A stretch of DNA of 64,000 bases from CAYZJV01 sp964482325 (GTDB lineage: Bacteria > Spirochaetota > Spirochaetia > Sphaerochaetales > Sphaerochaetaceae): NCBI GenBank assembly GCA_964482325.1, contig CAYZXD010000007.1, forward strand, positions 1 through 64,000. Reading direction: 5' to 3'. Every line of letters begins with the position of its first letter. Positions within the stretch are counted from its first letter, which is position 1. Under the pieces are notes generated by a model that saw only the letters and a list, made by a program, of their open reading frames with translations, did no database searches and was not told where the DNA came from. Of this stretch, positions 34,543 through 43,322 are shown piece after piece. A program made the translations under genes and the position numbers.

Positions 34543-35778
34543 TCATACTGGAGACGATGTTCCCATCCGATCTGACGGATATCCCCAGTACGCTGCTTCC
34601 AGCACCGTCAGGATGTCCTGTTCTGTCGGTAGGTGTCTGCTAGTAAGCAGATCAGTGGTACCACTGATCTGTTGCGCAAACAATTGCAGTTGCTCAGGGT
34701 GCAATAACCGTTCTTTCTTCTGTCTATCCATTATATCATATAACCTCAGCGGTAATGCAGCAGGAAGAGGTGCGTACAACTGCGCAAAGAAATCCTGAAT
34801 CCAGGTGATACAATCTTCGGTACTCGGAGAGACTCCCACTAGTTTTGCGAAATGGGTAAGGATAGGTTCCTGAGTCGATAAGTTCCACCGCAAGGCATGG
34901 GGAAGCAGGATCATGATACCCTGGCCATAGGGTATATCGGCATCCTGTTCAAGCACGATTGCTGCTGCGTGGGCAAGTGATTCTCGGGAGCTTGAAGTGG
35001 CAATTCCCACGAGATGAGATGCAACAGCTATTCCCAGACGGGATTGCAGGTCATGTGGCGTATGTACCACGCGAAAGGCATGGGTCTGCAGTAAATCAAT
35101 AGCTCTCAGTGCATATATTTCACTGATTTTATGAGAGAGTACGCTAGAGATGGATTCCACTGCACGGCCAAGTATAGCGGCAACGCTGAATACTGTCTGC
35201 GTGGGGGAAACGACACGTAACAGCTTCGGATCAAGAAATACCGCTTGTGGGAATAGCGCTGTTTGCGTAAAACGAAGGGCTCGTTGTAATGCCGTTGAGT
35301 AGATGTAAGCAGTTCTGGATGCTCCGCTTCCTGAACCGATTGTAGTCGGTATTGCAATAAAGGGGATGTCATCACGTCTGACGGCAAGACAGGAACCTTC
35401 ATTACTCTCTTGTGTAGCATCAGTTCCGAGTAGGCTGAGTTTTACTGTTTTTGCCAGATCGATGACTGCTCCTCCCCCAAATGCCAGTAGGCCGTCATGT
35501 CCCTGTGTTCGGTATCGATCAACTAGGTTTGGAATTACTTCAGTGGTAATATCGACAGTAGCAATCTGAAAACTCTGATGAATATCAATGGTAAGCTGTT
35601 CAGGATCAGCAGATGTCAGCATATCACCGATTCCTGTAGATACCGCAGACTTGCTTGCTATGATCAGCGGATGGTTGCACCCGAGTGAGGAGAGCACATC
35701 GACAAGTGAAGCGGAAACATCAGGTCCGGCATAGAGACGTACCGGGTGATGCAGCCGGTAGGTGCTTTCATTTCTCAT
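34543..35778 (-). CDS. Iron-ADH-family protein lacking most metal ligands (paralogue 1)
   Basis: 411 residues with the fold pattern of group III Fe-alcohol dehydrogenases/glycerol dehydrogenase relatives. The NAD-binding loop FGGGAVIDLAK (100-110) and PTTIGSGSGAS (144-154) are kept. Of the four metal ligands expected by alignment to FucO motifs, D is A201, H is R205, and the third His is Y284; only H270 remains, and the neighbouring conserved His is I274. It is therefore unlikely to work as a metal-dependent dehydrogenase. Its ATG overlaps the stop of paralogue 2 (ATGA). Confidence 0.7.
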   Translation of the reverse strand: MRNESTYRLHHPVRLYAGPDVSASLVDVLSSLGCNHPLIIASKSAVSTGIGDMLTSADPEQLTIDIHQSFQIATVDITTEVIPNLVDRYRTQGHDGLLAFGGGAVIDLAKTVKLSLLGTDATQESNEGSCLAVRRDDIPFIAIPTTIGSGSGASRTAYIYSTALQRALRFTQTALFPQAVFLDPKLLRVVSPTQTVFSVAAILGRAVESISSVLSHKISEIYALRAIDLLQTHAFRVVHTPHDLQSRLGIAVASHLVGIATSSSRESLAHAAAIVLEQDADIPYGQGIMILLPHALRWNLSTQEPILTHFAKLVGVSPSTEDCITWIQDFFAQLYAPLPAALPLRLYDIMDRQKKERLLHPEQLQLFAQQISGTTDLLTSRHLPTEQDILTVLEAAYWGYPSDRMGTSSPV

Positions 35779-36797
35779 GAGGCACCTCCACTTTCTGGGA
35801 AGAGTGACAGCAGCGGCTGTAATTCCCGGATATTACGCGGGTGTGTAAGGAGATCATGCATGTCACCGCAAAGAAGTGCAATGATACGATCAGTGCCTTG
35901 TGGATCACTGAGCGAAACCCACGTGCGTACAAATTCAATAGGATCCATACCCCCCACAGCTTGTTTGATTGTTTCGTAAATCTCCGGCTGGTTGTTCTGA
36001 AGTTGTGTACAGACGTACGGTAGAATAGCGGCTGCACTCTCATAGCTGTCCGCTAGTCCCTCGATAGCTAATCGTTGTGAAAAATCGATGATTGCTGAAC
36101 TCTTCCGATTCTGCGCACACATGCCCCCGAAATAGACACAGAGGATTGCAGAAAGAAAACCGCTTTGCCTCTCAGCAGGCTCTACCATGTGATCAAGCGC
36201 TTCCTGTGCGCTGGTAAAAGCAGATTCGGCTGTACTGAGCATCAGCGGATTCGGTTGTTCTATCAACGCGGTTGTTGTCTGGAGGAGTGCAAAACAGACA
36301 CTCCTTGCGGTGTTTTTCAGGGTGGTCAGTTTTGTTAAACGACCATCAAGGACTGCAGATATCGGAATACGTGAAGCGGGATCATGACCGAGGAACTCAC
36401 TACCGGAGAGCTCTCCAAATGGGACCAATACGATAGGATGGTCTGACCCTGAAAGTGATGCAATGTGTTTTCCCTTGGTGATATCTGATTCATCACCACA
36501 GAGGACGAATCCGTCATATCCCTCTGCCTTACAGTGCTGAGCAATCTCTATTACCTGATCTTCAGCGGTGAGTGTATCAAGCGACACGGTCTGAGTTCCC
36601 GTTCTGCCATAGAGTTGTTTCAGTATCCGTGATACTGCACGATGGTGTACCGATTTCTGAGGCAGAACCCACAACGGATATTCTATGCCGGCATCGCGCA
36701 ATATCCCCCGCATTCCATCAAGAGCCCGAGATGAGCAGACAACCCAGGTGTGCAGATGAAAAGAGAACGAAGTATCATGAGCAGTTTCTGCACACAT
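35775..36797 (-). CDS. Degenerate Fe-ADH-like protein (paralogue 2)
   Basis: 340 residues, weakly similar in order to its neighbour: GYDGFVLCGDESDITKGKH (93-111) takes the place of the GGG-loop and PIVLVPFGELSGSEF that of PTT-GSGSE. Neither the glycine-rich NAD loop nor the metal-binding histidines are recognisable. With paralogue 1 it may form a heteromer with no classical dehydrogenase chemistry. Its start shares a base with the upstream gene's stop (TAATG). The family call is an inference from partial pattern and adjacency. Confidence 0.5.
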   Translation of the reverse strand: MCAETAHDTSFSFHLHTWVVCSSRALDGMRGILRDAGIEYPLWVLPQKSVHHRAVSRILKQLYGRTGTQTVSLDTLTAEDQVIEIAQHCKAEGYDGFVLCGDESDITKGKHIASLSGSDHPIVLVPFGELSGSEFLGHDPASRIPISAVLDGRLTKLTTLKNTARSVCFALLQTTTALIEQPNPLMLSTAESAFTSAQEALDHMVEPAERQSGFLSAILCVYFGGMCAQNRKSSAIIDFSQRLAIEGLADSYESAAAILPYVCTQLQNNQPEIYETIKQAVGGMDPIEFVRTWVSLSDPQGTDRIIALLCGDMHDLLTHPRNIRELQPLLSLFPESGGAS

Positions 36798-37297
36798 TAA
36801 TTGTTTCTCCTTTTTCTCACGATGGTTCGCACAAGAAATTGAAACCGCCTTCGGTTATAGGAAATTGGGACTGCAATAGTTGGTGATATGGCTCTTGCCC
36901 TGCGCATTCCATACCGGTAGGGGAGGGTCAAGGAAATCAGACGGATGAGAGCCATTGTTGTGCGATTTGATCCGCAGACGATTATCGCTTCACTTCCGAT
37001 TAATCGAGTGAGCGGAACTCGAGCGGAAAAAACTTGTGCCAACGTGTATGGCGCATCACAATGAAACCAGAGATCGGAAGAGGGTTCTGACTGATCGGTA
37101 GCAAGTTTCTGAAATCCCCAAGGATGCTTAATTACGGTAAAAGCCTTGATAGCTCCTGCTGTGTACACGCTCCATGTAATAACGGTATGATCAGCAATGG
37201 TTTCAAGTATCTGGGCAATTGAGGGATCAATCTGGGCACAGACCGATATGTGGGTATGGAGGCGTTCGAGTTTCCCGATAACACGCGAACTAAACAT
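36797..37297 (-). CDS. Small protein with weak SCP2-like pattern
   Basis: 166 residues, first gene of the leftward unit. The middle (AIKAFTVIKHPWGFQKL, then LWFHCDAPYTLAQVFSARVPLTRLIGSEAIIVCG) recalls the SCP2/sterol-carrier lipid-binding fold, in which a hydrophobic pocket precedes a glycine-ended strand. The C-terminus is very basic (RRRFQFLVRTIVRKRRNN). I do not recognise it with certainty. Position suggests a partner of the ADH-like pair. Confidence 0.4.
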   Translation of the reverse strand: MFSSRVIGKLERLHTHISVCAQIDPSIAQILETIADHTVITWSVYTAGAIKAFTVIKHPWGFQKLATDQSEPSSDLWFHCDAPYTLAQVFSARVPLTRLIGSEAIIVCGSNRTTMALIRLISLTLPYRYGMRRARAISPTIAVPISYNRRRFQFLVRTIVRKRRNN

Positions 37298-37317
37298 GAT
37301 ACATTCCCTCTCGGTTT

Positions 37318-37346
37318 ATTCTATCGGGAGAGAGCTGGTTCTGCAA
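37318..37346 (-). promoter_or_regulatory. Leftward promoter of the SCP2/ADH-like/kinase unit
   Basis: Minus strand: TTGCAG (37346-37341), 17-nt spacer, TAGAAT (37323-37318), 20 nt before the ATG of the first gene. Confidence 0.5.
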
Positions 37347-37355
37347 GGTGCGTGA

Positions 37356-37384
37356 TTGACAGATATAGATGGTCTCTGTAGATT
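37356..37384 (+). promoter_or_regulatory. Rightward promoter of the aldehyde oxidoreductase unit
   Basis: TTGACA (37356-37361), 17-nt spacer, TAGATT (37379-37384), 21 nt before the ATG. Its -35 lies only 9 nt from the -35 of the leftward promoter, so one regulator could act on both. Confidence 0.6.
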
Positions 37385-37405
37385 TAAGACTGCAAGAGGG
37401 AATCA

Positions 37406-39094
37406 ATGGTAAAAACTGGGGGAACAAGACAGTACCTCGTGATTGACCTCACTGGAGAACAGTGGGAGGTAAAACTGCTTTCCGACGCTCTGCAGAGGCA
37501 GATGCTCGGTGGTGAAGCCCTTGCCTTACATTTGTGTTCAGTACATGCAACATCAGGTTCCGATGCGCCATTCTGTCTAGCTCTTGGAACGCTTGCCGGG
37601 TCTCGGATGCCCTGCACACAGACACTCTCTCTTGCTTCTATTTCACCACAAAATAATTCTGTACAAGTTGATACAGCTACTACCACGGCAGCTGAAAGTT
37701 TTGTGTCGTGTGGATGGCAGGCAATTGTCATTACCGGGGTTGCACGGAGACAGATGACCCTGCGCATCACCAGTGACTCTGTCTCTTTTACTCCCTCTGA
37801 GCGTTTGATCGGCGCAAGTACCACAGAGGCTACCCGTCTGCTTACAGAGAATCCTCACGATTCGGTGTTGAGCATCGGGCCGGCAGGTGAACGCCAAGTT
37901 CCCTCGGCTACTATCGTATGTGCTGAAAAGGCACTCGAACGCTTTGGTTTTGGAGCCGTTCTCGGTGCAAAACATATAAAAGCTCTAGTATTTTCCGCAG
38001 GAAGTTTCACGTATACCCCCTATGATACCGAATTGTTTGCCCAAACACAGGAGAAAATCCTGCAACATCTCAAGAAGTCATCGTGGGTGAAAAAGTATCA
38101 GCAGGCAGGTCCGTTAGGACTCCTTGATGTAGCACAAAAGCGAGGCTTTGCTGCTGTTGAGAACTCTACCAAGCGGACTGATCCTCGACTTTTTCATATG
38201 AGTAGCCAAGAGTGTTCGCGAAAGTATGCGCTCGAGAAGTCTTCCTGTAATGGCTGTCTGCTCGGTTGTCAGCGACAGGTAATGCGTGCTGGAGGGAAAG
38301 ATACGATCCTTCCCGATGCATATGAGATGATGGCCCTTGGTTCGCAGATAGGGAACTTTGATCCTGCGCTGGTTATGCAATGGAGGTCCCGCTGTATCGA
38401 ACTTGGGCTGCATCCGGTTTCAACAGGAATGAGTATCGGATCGCAGCTTGACGAAGACCAGTTTGGGGATACCGCAGTAATTGGTTCGCTTATTGAACAG
38501 ATCAGCAGAGGAGATATTAACGCAAGAAAAGACGTGGTAATCGATGGCAGACCCATGGCCCCCATTGATCCTCGGGGAGCGTGGGGACAATCTCTGTTAT
38601 GTGCCCTTGGTGAAGATACTCCTCTGGTGGTGGAAATTATCTTTGATTGGCTTAATCCTACTTCGGTGAAGGCAAAGGCGGAGTGGGTATTACTGCAGCA
38701 GCAGTATCTTGCGATACTTCGATCCATCGGTCTTTGTGATACGTTACTGACTCCGCTGTTTTTCGATGGAAAGAAACAGTTGTTCTTACGTATTTTTTCT
38801 CGCTTTCCCCGCTTTGCACAGCATCTGATATCTTTTAGCACTCTCGCTCATCTTGTTTCGAGTTATACCGGATTGCCGGTTACCGGCGAGCAGCTGCTGA
38901 ATGCTGCTCGCCATACCGTACAGATGAAACACCATCTTGCCGGTGATAAAAAGGTTCCAGCTGATCTTCCGCAACGATTTATGATGGATGGTAAGAGTAA
39001 TTGTAAACGACCTGCGGTAGTTCCTTGGAGGAAGCTGGTTGAGCGGTATCAGTTTATTCGTGCCATTGATGAGGCAAAACGAGAAAAGGAGTAA
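37406..39094 (+). CDS. Tungsten-type aldehyde:ferredoxin oxidoreductase homologue
   Basis: 562 residues, a little short for the AOR family (about 600). The N-terminal AOR domain is recognisable (LVIDLTGEQWEV, LGGEALALHL, GTLAGSRMP, GWQAIVITG). The [4Fe-4S] ligands are kept as C281-x2-C284-x3-C288 and C444 in SIGLCDTLL, and the pterin-contact region PDAYEMMALGSQIGN is present. AOR enzymes convert aldehydes and acids with ferredoxin. Sequence is diverged, so substrate is unknown. AAGAGGGA precedes the ATG. It is divergent from the ADH-like unit and followed 5 nt later by a secreted protein. Confidence 0.8.
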   Translation: MVKTGGTRQYLVIDLTGEQWEVKLLSDALQRQMLGGEALALHLCSVHATSGSDAPFCLALGTLAGSRMPCTQTLSLASISPQNNSVQVDTATTTAAESFVSCGWQAIVITGVARRQMTLRITSDSVSFTPSERLIGASTTEATRLLTENPHDSVLSIGPAGERQVPSATIVCAEKALERFGFGAVLGAKHIKALVFSAGSFTYTPYDTELFAQTQEKILQHLKKSSWVKKYQQAGPLGLLDVAQKRGFAAVENSTKRTDPRLFHMSSQECSRKYALEKSSCNGCLLGCQRQVMRAGGKDTILPDAYEMMALGSQIGNFDPALVMQWRSRCIELGLHPVSTGMSIGSQLDEDQFGDTAVIGSLIEQISRGDINARKDVVIDGRPMAPIDPRGAWGQSLLCALGEDTPLVVEIIFDWLNPTSVKAKAEWVLLQQQYLAILRSIGLCDTLLTPLFFDGKKQLFLRIFSRFPRFAQHLISFSTLAHLVSSYTGLPVTGEQLLNAARHTVQMKHHLAGDKKVPADLPQRFMMDGKSNCKRPAVVPWRKLVERYQFIRAIDEAKREKE

Positions 39095-39099
39095 AAGCC

Positions 39100-40485
39100 G
39101 TGAACCATCGACGAGATAGAGTTCTCATCCATTCGATTCTTGTCGTTTGTGCGTTATTTATACTCATGCCGTATTCGGTAGTGCATGCTACTGATGCATC
39201 CACAGTCACTGCTCTGATCTATAACGATAGTGTGACCCTAGGCCTTTCAGATAATCCAGATGACCTACGGTCGTTCGGCATGGAGAGCATGTACCGGCAT
39301 CGTAGTGGATGGGAATTCTCTACTTCAATATTCGCGCTGACCTATCGTGATCGTTCAGAGGATGAAGACGAATCAGGACGATACGATGAATTATTTCTCC
39401 AGGGAGGTAAGTTATTTCACTTCCACTTTTCGGATAAAGATCCGCATATGCGAGTCGATCTTACTCCCTTCTTTGGACTTTCTTTAATGGGCAATCTTGG
39501 CCTTGAAGATGTGCAGAATTTAGTACACAGGATTTTTTCCATTGAGAGCGTACATCTCGAATATGATATCAGTGAACTTGCTGTATTACCGTATGCAGGT
39601 GCGAAGGCATCATTCGTTTATACTGAACCAGCCCCCTGGTTTTCCGTATCTGATATGGTGTTTCATGCCTATGCCGAAGTATACCATTCATTCCTTTTCA
39701 CCAGTAGGGTTTCTGCCGGGGTTGCCATTGGGCAAGCTACTCCAGCGGTGAGTGAAATCATGATCGGGTTGGGGTACACCTGGGCTCATGCGTATGACGG
39801 AGGAGGCATTACTCATGAACGGGTAACGATGAGTGAAACGGGACTCACCGGATCCCTGAACGGTAATTTTGGCGTTTTTGCTTTTTCCTATACGTGGTAT
39901 TTAGATCGGTTGCAGGGATATGGCGGCCTTGGATTCTCATTGGGACTCGATAGCGATGTCAGTTGGACTCGCTCCGATATTCTCCTCTCATTGGGAATGA
40001 CCTTACCACGAGGAATTTTAGCCACTACGCTCAGGTATCGTCTCATCAAGGATTTCGGAATTACGGTTACCAACATGTACAAGATGGCTCCCTATGATGA
40101 TGGAGGAAGAACTCGAGAAATTCTTTCTCAGTGGGTTATCGGGGGAGACTATGAGATCAGACAGCTGGAACTCGGTTGGATGCGTCCGTTTGCCGGGCTT
40201 GGGATGGGAGTGAGACGATTTCTCATCATGAAAGATGCAGACGAGTCAACGATAGACAGTAATGGACGAGTTCGAGATTTTTCCGCAGTGAGAGTTGTCG
40301 CCGATGCCACCGTTGGCCTCCGATTCTTCCCCGAAGGGCAGATTACCTTTCAAGGGGTTGCCTATGGTGTGGAACTCTCAGGTGGCTTGCAGTACAGTGA
40401 TATGAACGGGGTGGAACATTTGATCCTTGCCGATGGATGGACACCCTATATTCGATTTCGTTTCACTGCAGGGGGTCGGTTGTAG
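39100..40485 (+). CDS. Secreted, probably outer-membrane, protein of unknown function
   Basis: 461 residues from a GTG start with AAAAGGAG 8 nt upstream. A signal peptide (IHSILVVCALFILMPYSVVHA) is followed by alternating strands rich in Tyr, Trp and Gly (WEFSTSIFALTYRD, FGVFAFSYTWYLDRLQGYGGLGFSLGL, TPYIRFRFTAGGRL). The C-terminus ends in a beta strand, as outer-membrane barrels do. Its 5-nt distance from the aldehyde oxidoreductase implies one transcript. Confidence 0.6.
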   Translation: MNHRRDRVLIHSILVVCALFILMPYSVVHATDASTVTALIYNDSVTLGLSDNPDDLRSFGMESMYRHRSGWEFSTSIFALTYRDRSEDEDESGRYDELFLQGGKLFHFHFSDKDPHMRVDLTPFFGLSLMGNLGLEDVQNLVHRIFSIESVHLEYDISELAVLPYAGAKASFVYTEPAPWFSVSDMVFHAYAEVYHSFLFTSRVSAGVAIGQATPAVSEIMIGLGYTWAHAYDGGGITHERVTMSETGLTGSLNGNFGVFAFSYTWYLDRLQGYGGLGFSLGLDSDVSWTRSDILLSLGMTLPRGILATTLRYRLIKDFGITVTNMYKMAPYDDGGRTREILSQWVIGGDYEIRQLELGWMRPFAGLGMGVRRFLIMKDADESTIDSNGRVRDFSAVRVVADATVGLRFFPEGQITFQGVAYGVELSGGLQYSDMNGVEHLILADGWTPYIRFRFTAGGRL

Positions 40486-40488
40486 GAC

Positions 40489-41022
40489 TTAGCGGGAGAA
40501 TTGCAGGGTTTTTACGGTTTCTCCAGTGGTTAAAACCCTGATTGCTATTTCCTGTTGCGTGATGACTGCATAGGTAGGAGGAATATGATCCCGAGGTCTG
40601 GAGACTGAACCGGGATTAAGATACACTGGTTCTCCCTTTTCCTGAAAGAGCAGTGCCCGATGCGAGTGCCCGCATATGAACAGATCGTCTGCGGTGAGAT
40701 CTGTGGGTAATCCCTGCTGGAAGTGGAATAGGTGACCATGGGTGATAAAGATCGTTCGGTGTGCAAATTCAATCGTACGATAGAGTGGGGGAACTGTCAT
40801 ACCGGCATCAGAGAAAGCCCAACTGGTATCGCAGTTACCGCGTACCATGAGCACAGGAGCCTTCGTGTGAAAGAGTGGTGTCTGCCACAGCCCGAGGCGT
40901 TCGATTCCTGCATCACCGGCAAAGATGACCTGATCTGCCGATTCAGTGGTAATACGATTCTCCACTGCTTGCAGGGCGTGTCGATCACCGTGCAAATCGG
41001 AGAACACGAATATTTTTTCCAT
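40489..41022 (-). CDS. yfcE: YfcE/MJ0936-family phosphodiesterase
   Basis: 177 residues of the single-domain calcineurin-like family. Metal-ligand motifs: FSDLHGDRHAL, FAGDAG, MVRGNCDTSW, ITHGHLF and CGHSHRALL, with NPGSVSRPR near the end as in E. coli YfcE. Members cleave small phosphodiesters; the natural substrate is unknown. The gene is divergent from the lipase-like gene and its promoter places the transcript start at the ATG itself. Confidence 0.88.
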   Translation of the reverse strand: MEKIFVFSDLHGDRHALQAVENRITTESADQVIFAGDAGIERLGLWQTPLFHTKAPVLMVRGNCDTSWAFSDAGMTVPPLYRTIEFAHRTIFITHGHLFHFQQGLPTDLTADDLFICGHSHRALLFQEKGEPVYLNPGSVSRPRDHIPPTYAVITQQEIAIRVLTTGETVKTLQFSR

Positions 41023-41028
41023 CGCTCA

Positions 41029-41057
41029 ACTGTAGAGAATCCCCAAAGTTCTGACAA
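41029..41057 (-). promoter_or_regulatory. Promoter of yfcE (predicted leaderless)
   Basis: Minus strand: TTGTCA (41057-41052), 17-nt spacer, TACAGT (41034-41029). Six bases then separate the -10 from the ATG, so the usual start point is the A of the start codon. Confidence 0.5.
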
Positions 41058-41072
41058 GTACATAGAACGGCC

Positions 41073-41101
41073 TTGCCGCCATGATGGACCTGATTTACAA
41101 T
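41073..41101 (+). promoter_or_regulatory. Promoter of the lipase-like gene
   Basis: TTGCCG (41073-41078), 17-nt spacer, TACAAT (41096-41101). The ATG at 41120 with GGAGGT at 41107-41112 fits; an ATG at 41081 lies inside the promoter. Confidence 0.5.
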
Positions 41102-41119
41102 ATTGATGGAGGTAAGCTT

Positions 41120-42052
41120 ATGGAGACAAACCAACTGATCTGTAGCGACAATTTCCAACTCTTTTACCGGGTGTGGATACCCGAGAACAAAAATGTCCAT
41201 TCGGTCGTCCATATCTTTCACGGCATGGCGGAACACAGTGCCCGATATGATCGGTTTGCACGATATTTGAATAATCTTGGAATTGCCGTTTATGCACAGG
41301 ATCATCGTGGGCATGGTCACACTTCGAGTGATGATGATCTTGGCTGGTTTGCTCCCAAAAAAGGGTGGCAGCGGGTGATGCAGGATGGCTATGAGTTAAG
41401 CCAGCTGATTGCGCAGAATCATCCACACAGTGATCTGTTTCTCTTTGGGCATAGCATGGGATCCTTTTTAGTACGTGCTCTTATTGCCCGGCATCCTGCA
41501 CGGTATACCGGAGCAGTGATTTGCGGTACAGGAGCAGGGCAGGGAATTGTGGGTATTACCGGGAAAGGTCTTGCCCGTCTGCGTTCACTGAGAAAGCATG
41601 GGAAGCGACCCGACGCGCTGCTAGACTCGTTGAGCTTTGGTGCCTTCAACAAAGCTTTTGAACCGGCAAAGACCAGTTTTGACTGGCTGAGCCGCGATGA
41701 TGCTGAAGTGCAGGCATATATCGATGACCAGCTCTGCGGTTTTGTTTGTACTTCCCGATTTTTTGTTGACTTGTTAGCCGGGATATCGATGGCGAACAGC
41801 AGGCGTCTCATGCAGAGAATACCACGGGATTTCCCGTTGTTGATCATCAGTGGATCCAATGACCCAGTCGGTAATTTTAGTAAAGGTGTGCAACAGGTAT
41901 ATCAGACCTATCGTGATGTGGGTATAGAAGATGTGACGTTGCAGCTTATCCATGGAGCACGGCACGAATTACTGAATGAGACTAACCGCGATGAGATTCA
42001 TACCATCATCGGGACCTGGTTGGAATCGCATAAAAGTCGGAAAAGTCGTTAA
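41120..42052 (+). CDS. Alpha/beta hydrolase, monoacylglycerol-lipase type
   Basis: 310 residues. Serine hydrolase pattern of the lysophospholipase/monoacylglycerol lipase group: FHGMAEHSARYDRFA (oxyanion region), AQDHRGHGHT, nucleophile in FLFGHSMGSFL, Asp in ISGSNDPVGN and His in LIHGARHELLNET. No signal peptide, so cytoplasmic. Its stop overlaps the ATG of yihY by one base (TAATG). Confidence 0.87.
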   Translation: METNQLICSDNFQLFYRVWIPENKNVHSVVHIFHGMAEHSARYDRFARYLNNLGIAVYAQDHRGHGHTSSDDDLGWFAPKKGWQRVMQDGYELSQLIAQNHPHSDLFLFGHSMGSFLVRALIARHPARYTGAVICGTGAGQGIVGITGKGLARLRSLRKHGKRPDALLDSLSFGAFNKAFEPAKTSFDWLSRDDAEVQAYIDDQLCGFVCTSRFFVDLLAGISMANSRRLMQRIPRDFPLLIISGSNDPVGNFSKGVQQVYQTYRDVGIEDVTLQLIHGARHELLNETNRDEIHTIIGTWLESHKSRKSR

Positions 42053-43308
42053 TGAAACCAAAAGAGCAAAAACCCAAAGAAAAAAGTCACTTCATCCACC
42101 GCCTCGTAGTCTTTACCGAAGTCTGGTTCGGTAAGTGTTCCAAGGATCGCATTACCATCCTGGCTTCCGGTCTGGTGTATACAACACTGATCTCGTTAGT
42201 ACCCCTTATCTCCTTTTTAGTAGCATTTCTTTCGCTATTTAATGTTTTGCAACCGTTCTATGTGCTGCTCGCAGACTTGTTCACGGGAATTTTCGGGAAG
42301 GATGCCGGTGGACAGCTTGTTACTATGATCGAACGGTACAGTACGAATGCCAGCGGGCTTGGCGCTTTCGGACTGATCACTTTCATCATTGCCTCAATTC
42401 TCCTGTTCAATCGGATTTGGGCGGTAGTTAACCAGATTTATCGTGCAGCGTCAGGGCGTATGAATATGGTCCGTCGAACAGTTGGCTTTCTCACGGTCCT
42501 TGTCGTTGGAGCAGTACTGCTCAGTGCTTATATCAGCGTGAAATCATTGCTCAGTGCATGGGTAGTGGAACTGTTGGACTGGAGTTTCGGCAGTGATGCT
42601 TTGTGGATTATTATCCGTGAAGTAGGCCCGTGGATTATCGGATATCTATTCCTCGTCCTCATAATTATGATTGCCCCGAATGCTAAGGTCAGTAAAGTAA
42701 GTGCTTCCATCGGATCACTCGTTGGAACTGCAGGACTCTTCGCCGTCAATCTTCTTTTCACGGCATTGATCAGCAAAGTGCTCGACTATTCAGTAATCTA
42801 TGGATCACTTGCAGCAATTTTCCTGTTTCTCTTATGGGTCTATATGATCTGGATTGTGATTCTTGGAGCTGTCGAAGTAAGCTATGTACACCAGTATCAA
42901 CCGGAGAAGACCACGCTGGTACATCCGGTCTCCCCTGCCGAACAGTTGGCAAATGGAATCAATGTCATGATGGTAATCGGACAAAAGTACCGGAATGGAC
43001 ATGGCGAGACAAAGATCCGTGATATTACCGATCGTCTGCTGATGAACGAACGACAGTTATTCACCGTTCTTGATGCGCTTATGGAAAAACAGTTTATTCT
43101 GCCTACCAATCCTACACGTACAGCCTATGTGCCTGCTCGTCCTCTTGAGGATCTTAAAGTAGTGCATTTGGTAGAATCCCTGTATGGTGAGGTCTATCTC
43201 GAACAGAATCTTGATACGATCGGTGATTCAATTGCCTCTCAGATACATGCACGAGGTATCAAGACGCTTGGGAATCTGAGTGTGGCAAATCTGGTAGAAC
43301 GGGTCTGA
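42052..43308 (+). CDS. yihY: YihY/BrkB-family membrane protein with C-terminal extension
   Basis: 418 residues. The first ~285 form the YihY (formerly 'RNase BN') integral membrane domain with six helices (TILASGLVYTTLISLVPLISFLVAF early; LAAIFLFLLWVYMIWIVILGAVEVSYVHQY late). A soluble C-terminal region of about 125 residues follows, with a winged-helix-like pattern (IRDITDRLLMNERQLFTVLDALMEKQFILPT). Function of the family is unsettled. Coupled to the preceding hydrolase, suggesting a lipid-related role. Confidence 0.85.
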   Translation: MKPKEQKPKEKSHFIHRLVVFTEVWFGKCSKDRITILASGLVYTTLISLVPLISFLVAFLSLFNVLQPFYVLLADLFTGIFGKDAGGQLVTMIERYSTNASGLGAFGLITFIIASILLFNRIWAVVNQIYRAASGRMNMVRRTVGFLTVLVVGAVLLSAYISVKSLLSAWVVELLDWSFGSDALWIIIREVGPWIIGYLFLVLIIMIAPNAKVSKVSASIGSLVGTAGLFAVNLLFTALISKVLDYSVIYGSLAAIFLFLLWVYMIWIVILGAVEVSYVHQYQPEKTTLVHPVSPAEQLANGINVMMVIGQKYRNGHGETKIRDITDRLLMNERQLFTVLDALMEKQFILPTNPTRTAYVPARPLEDLKVVHLVESLYGEVYLEQNLDTIGDSIASQIHARGIKTLGNLSVANLVERV

Positions 43309-43322
43309 GGGGAGGAGTTCTG

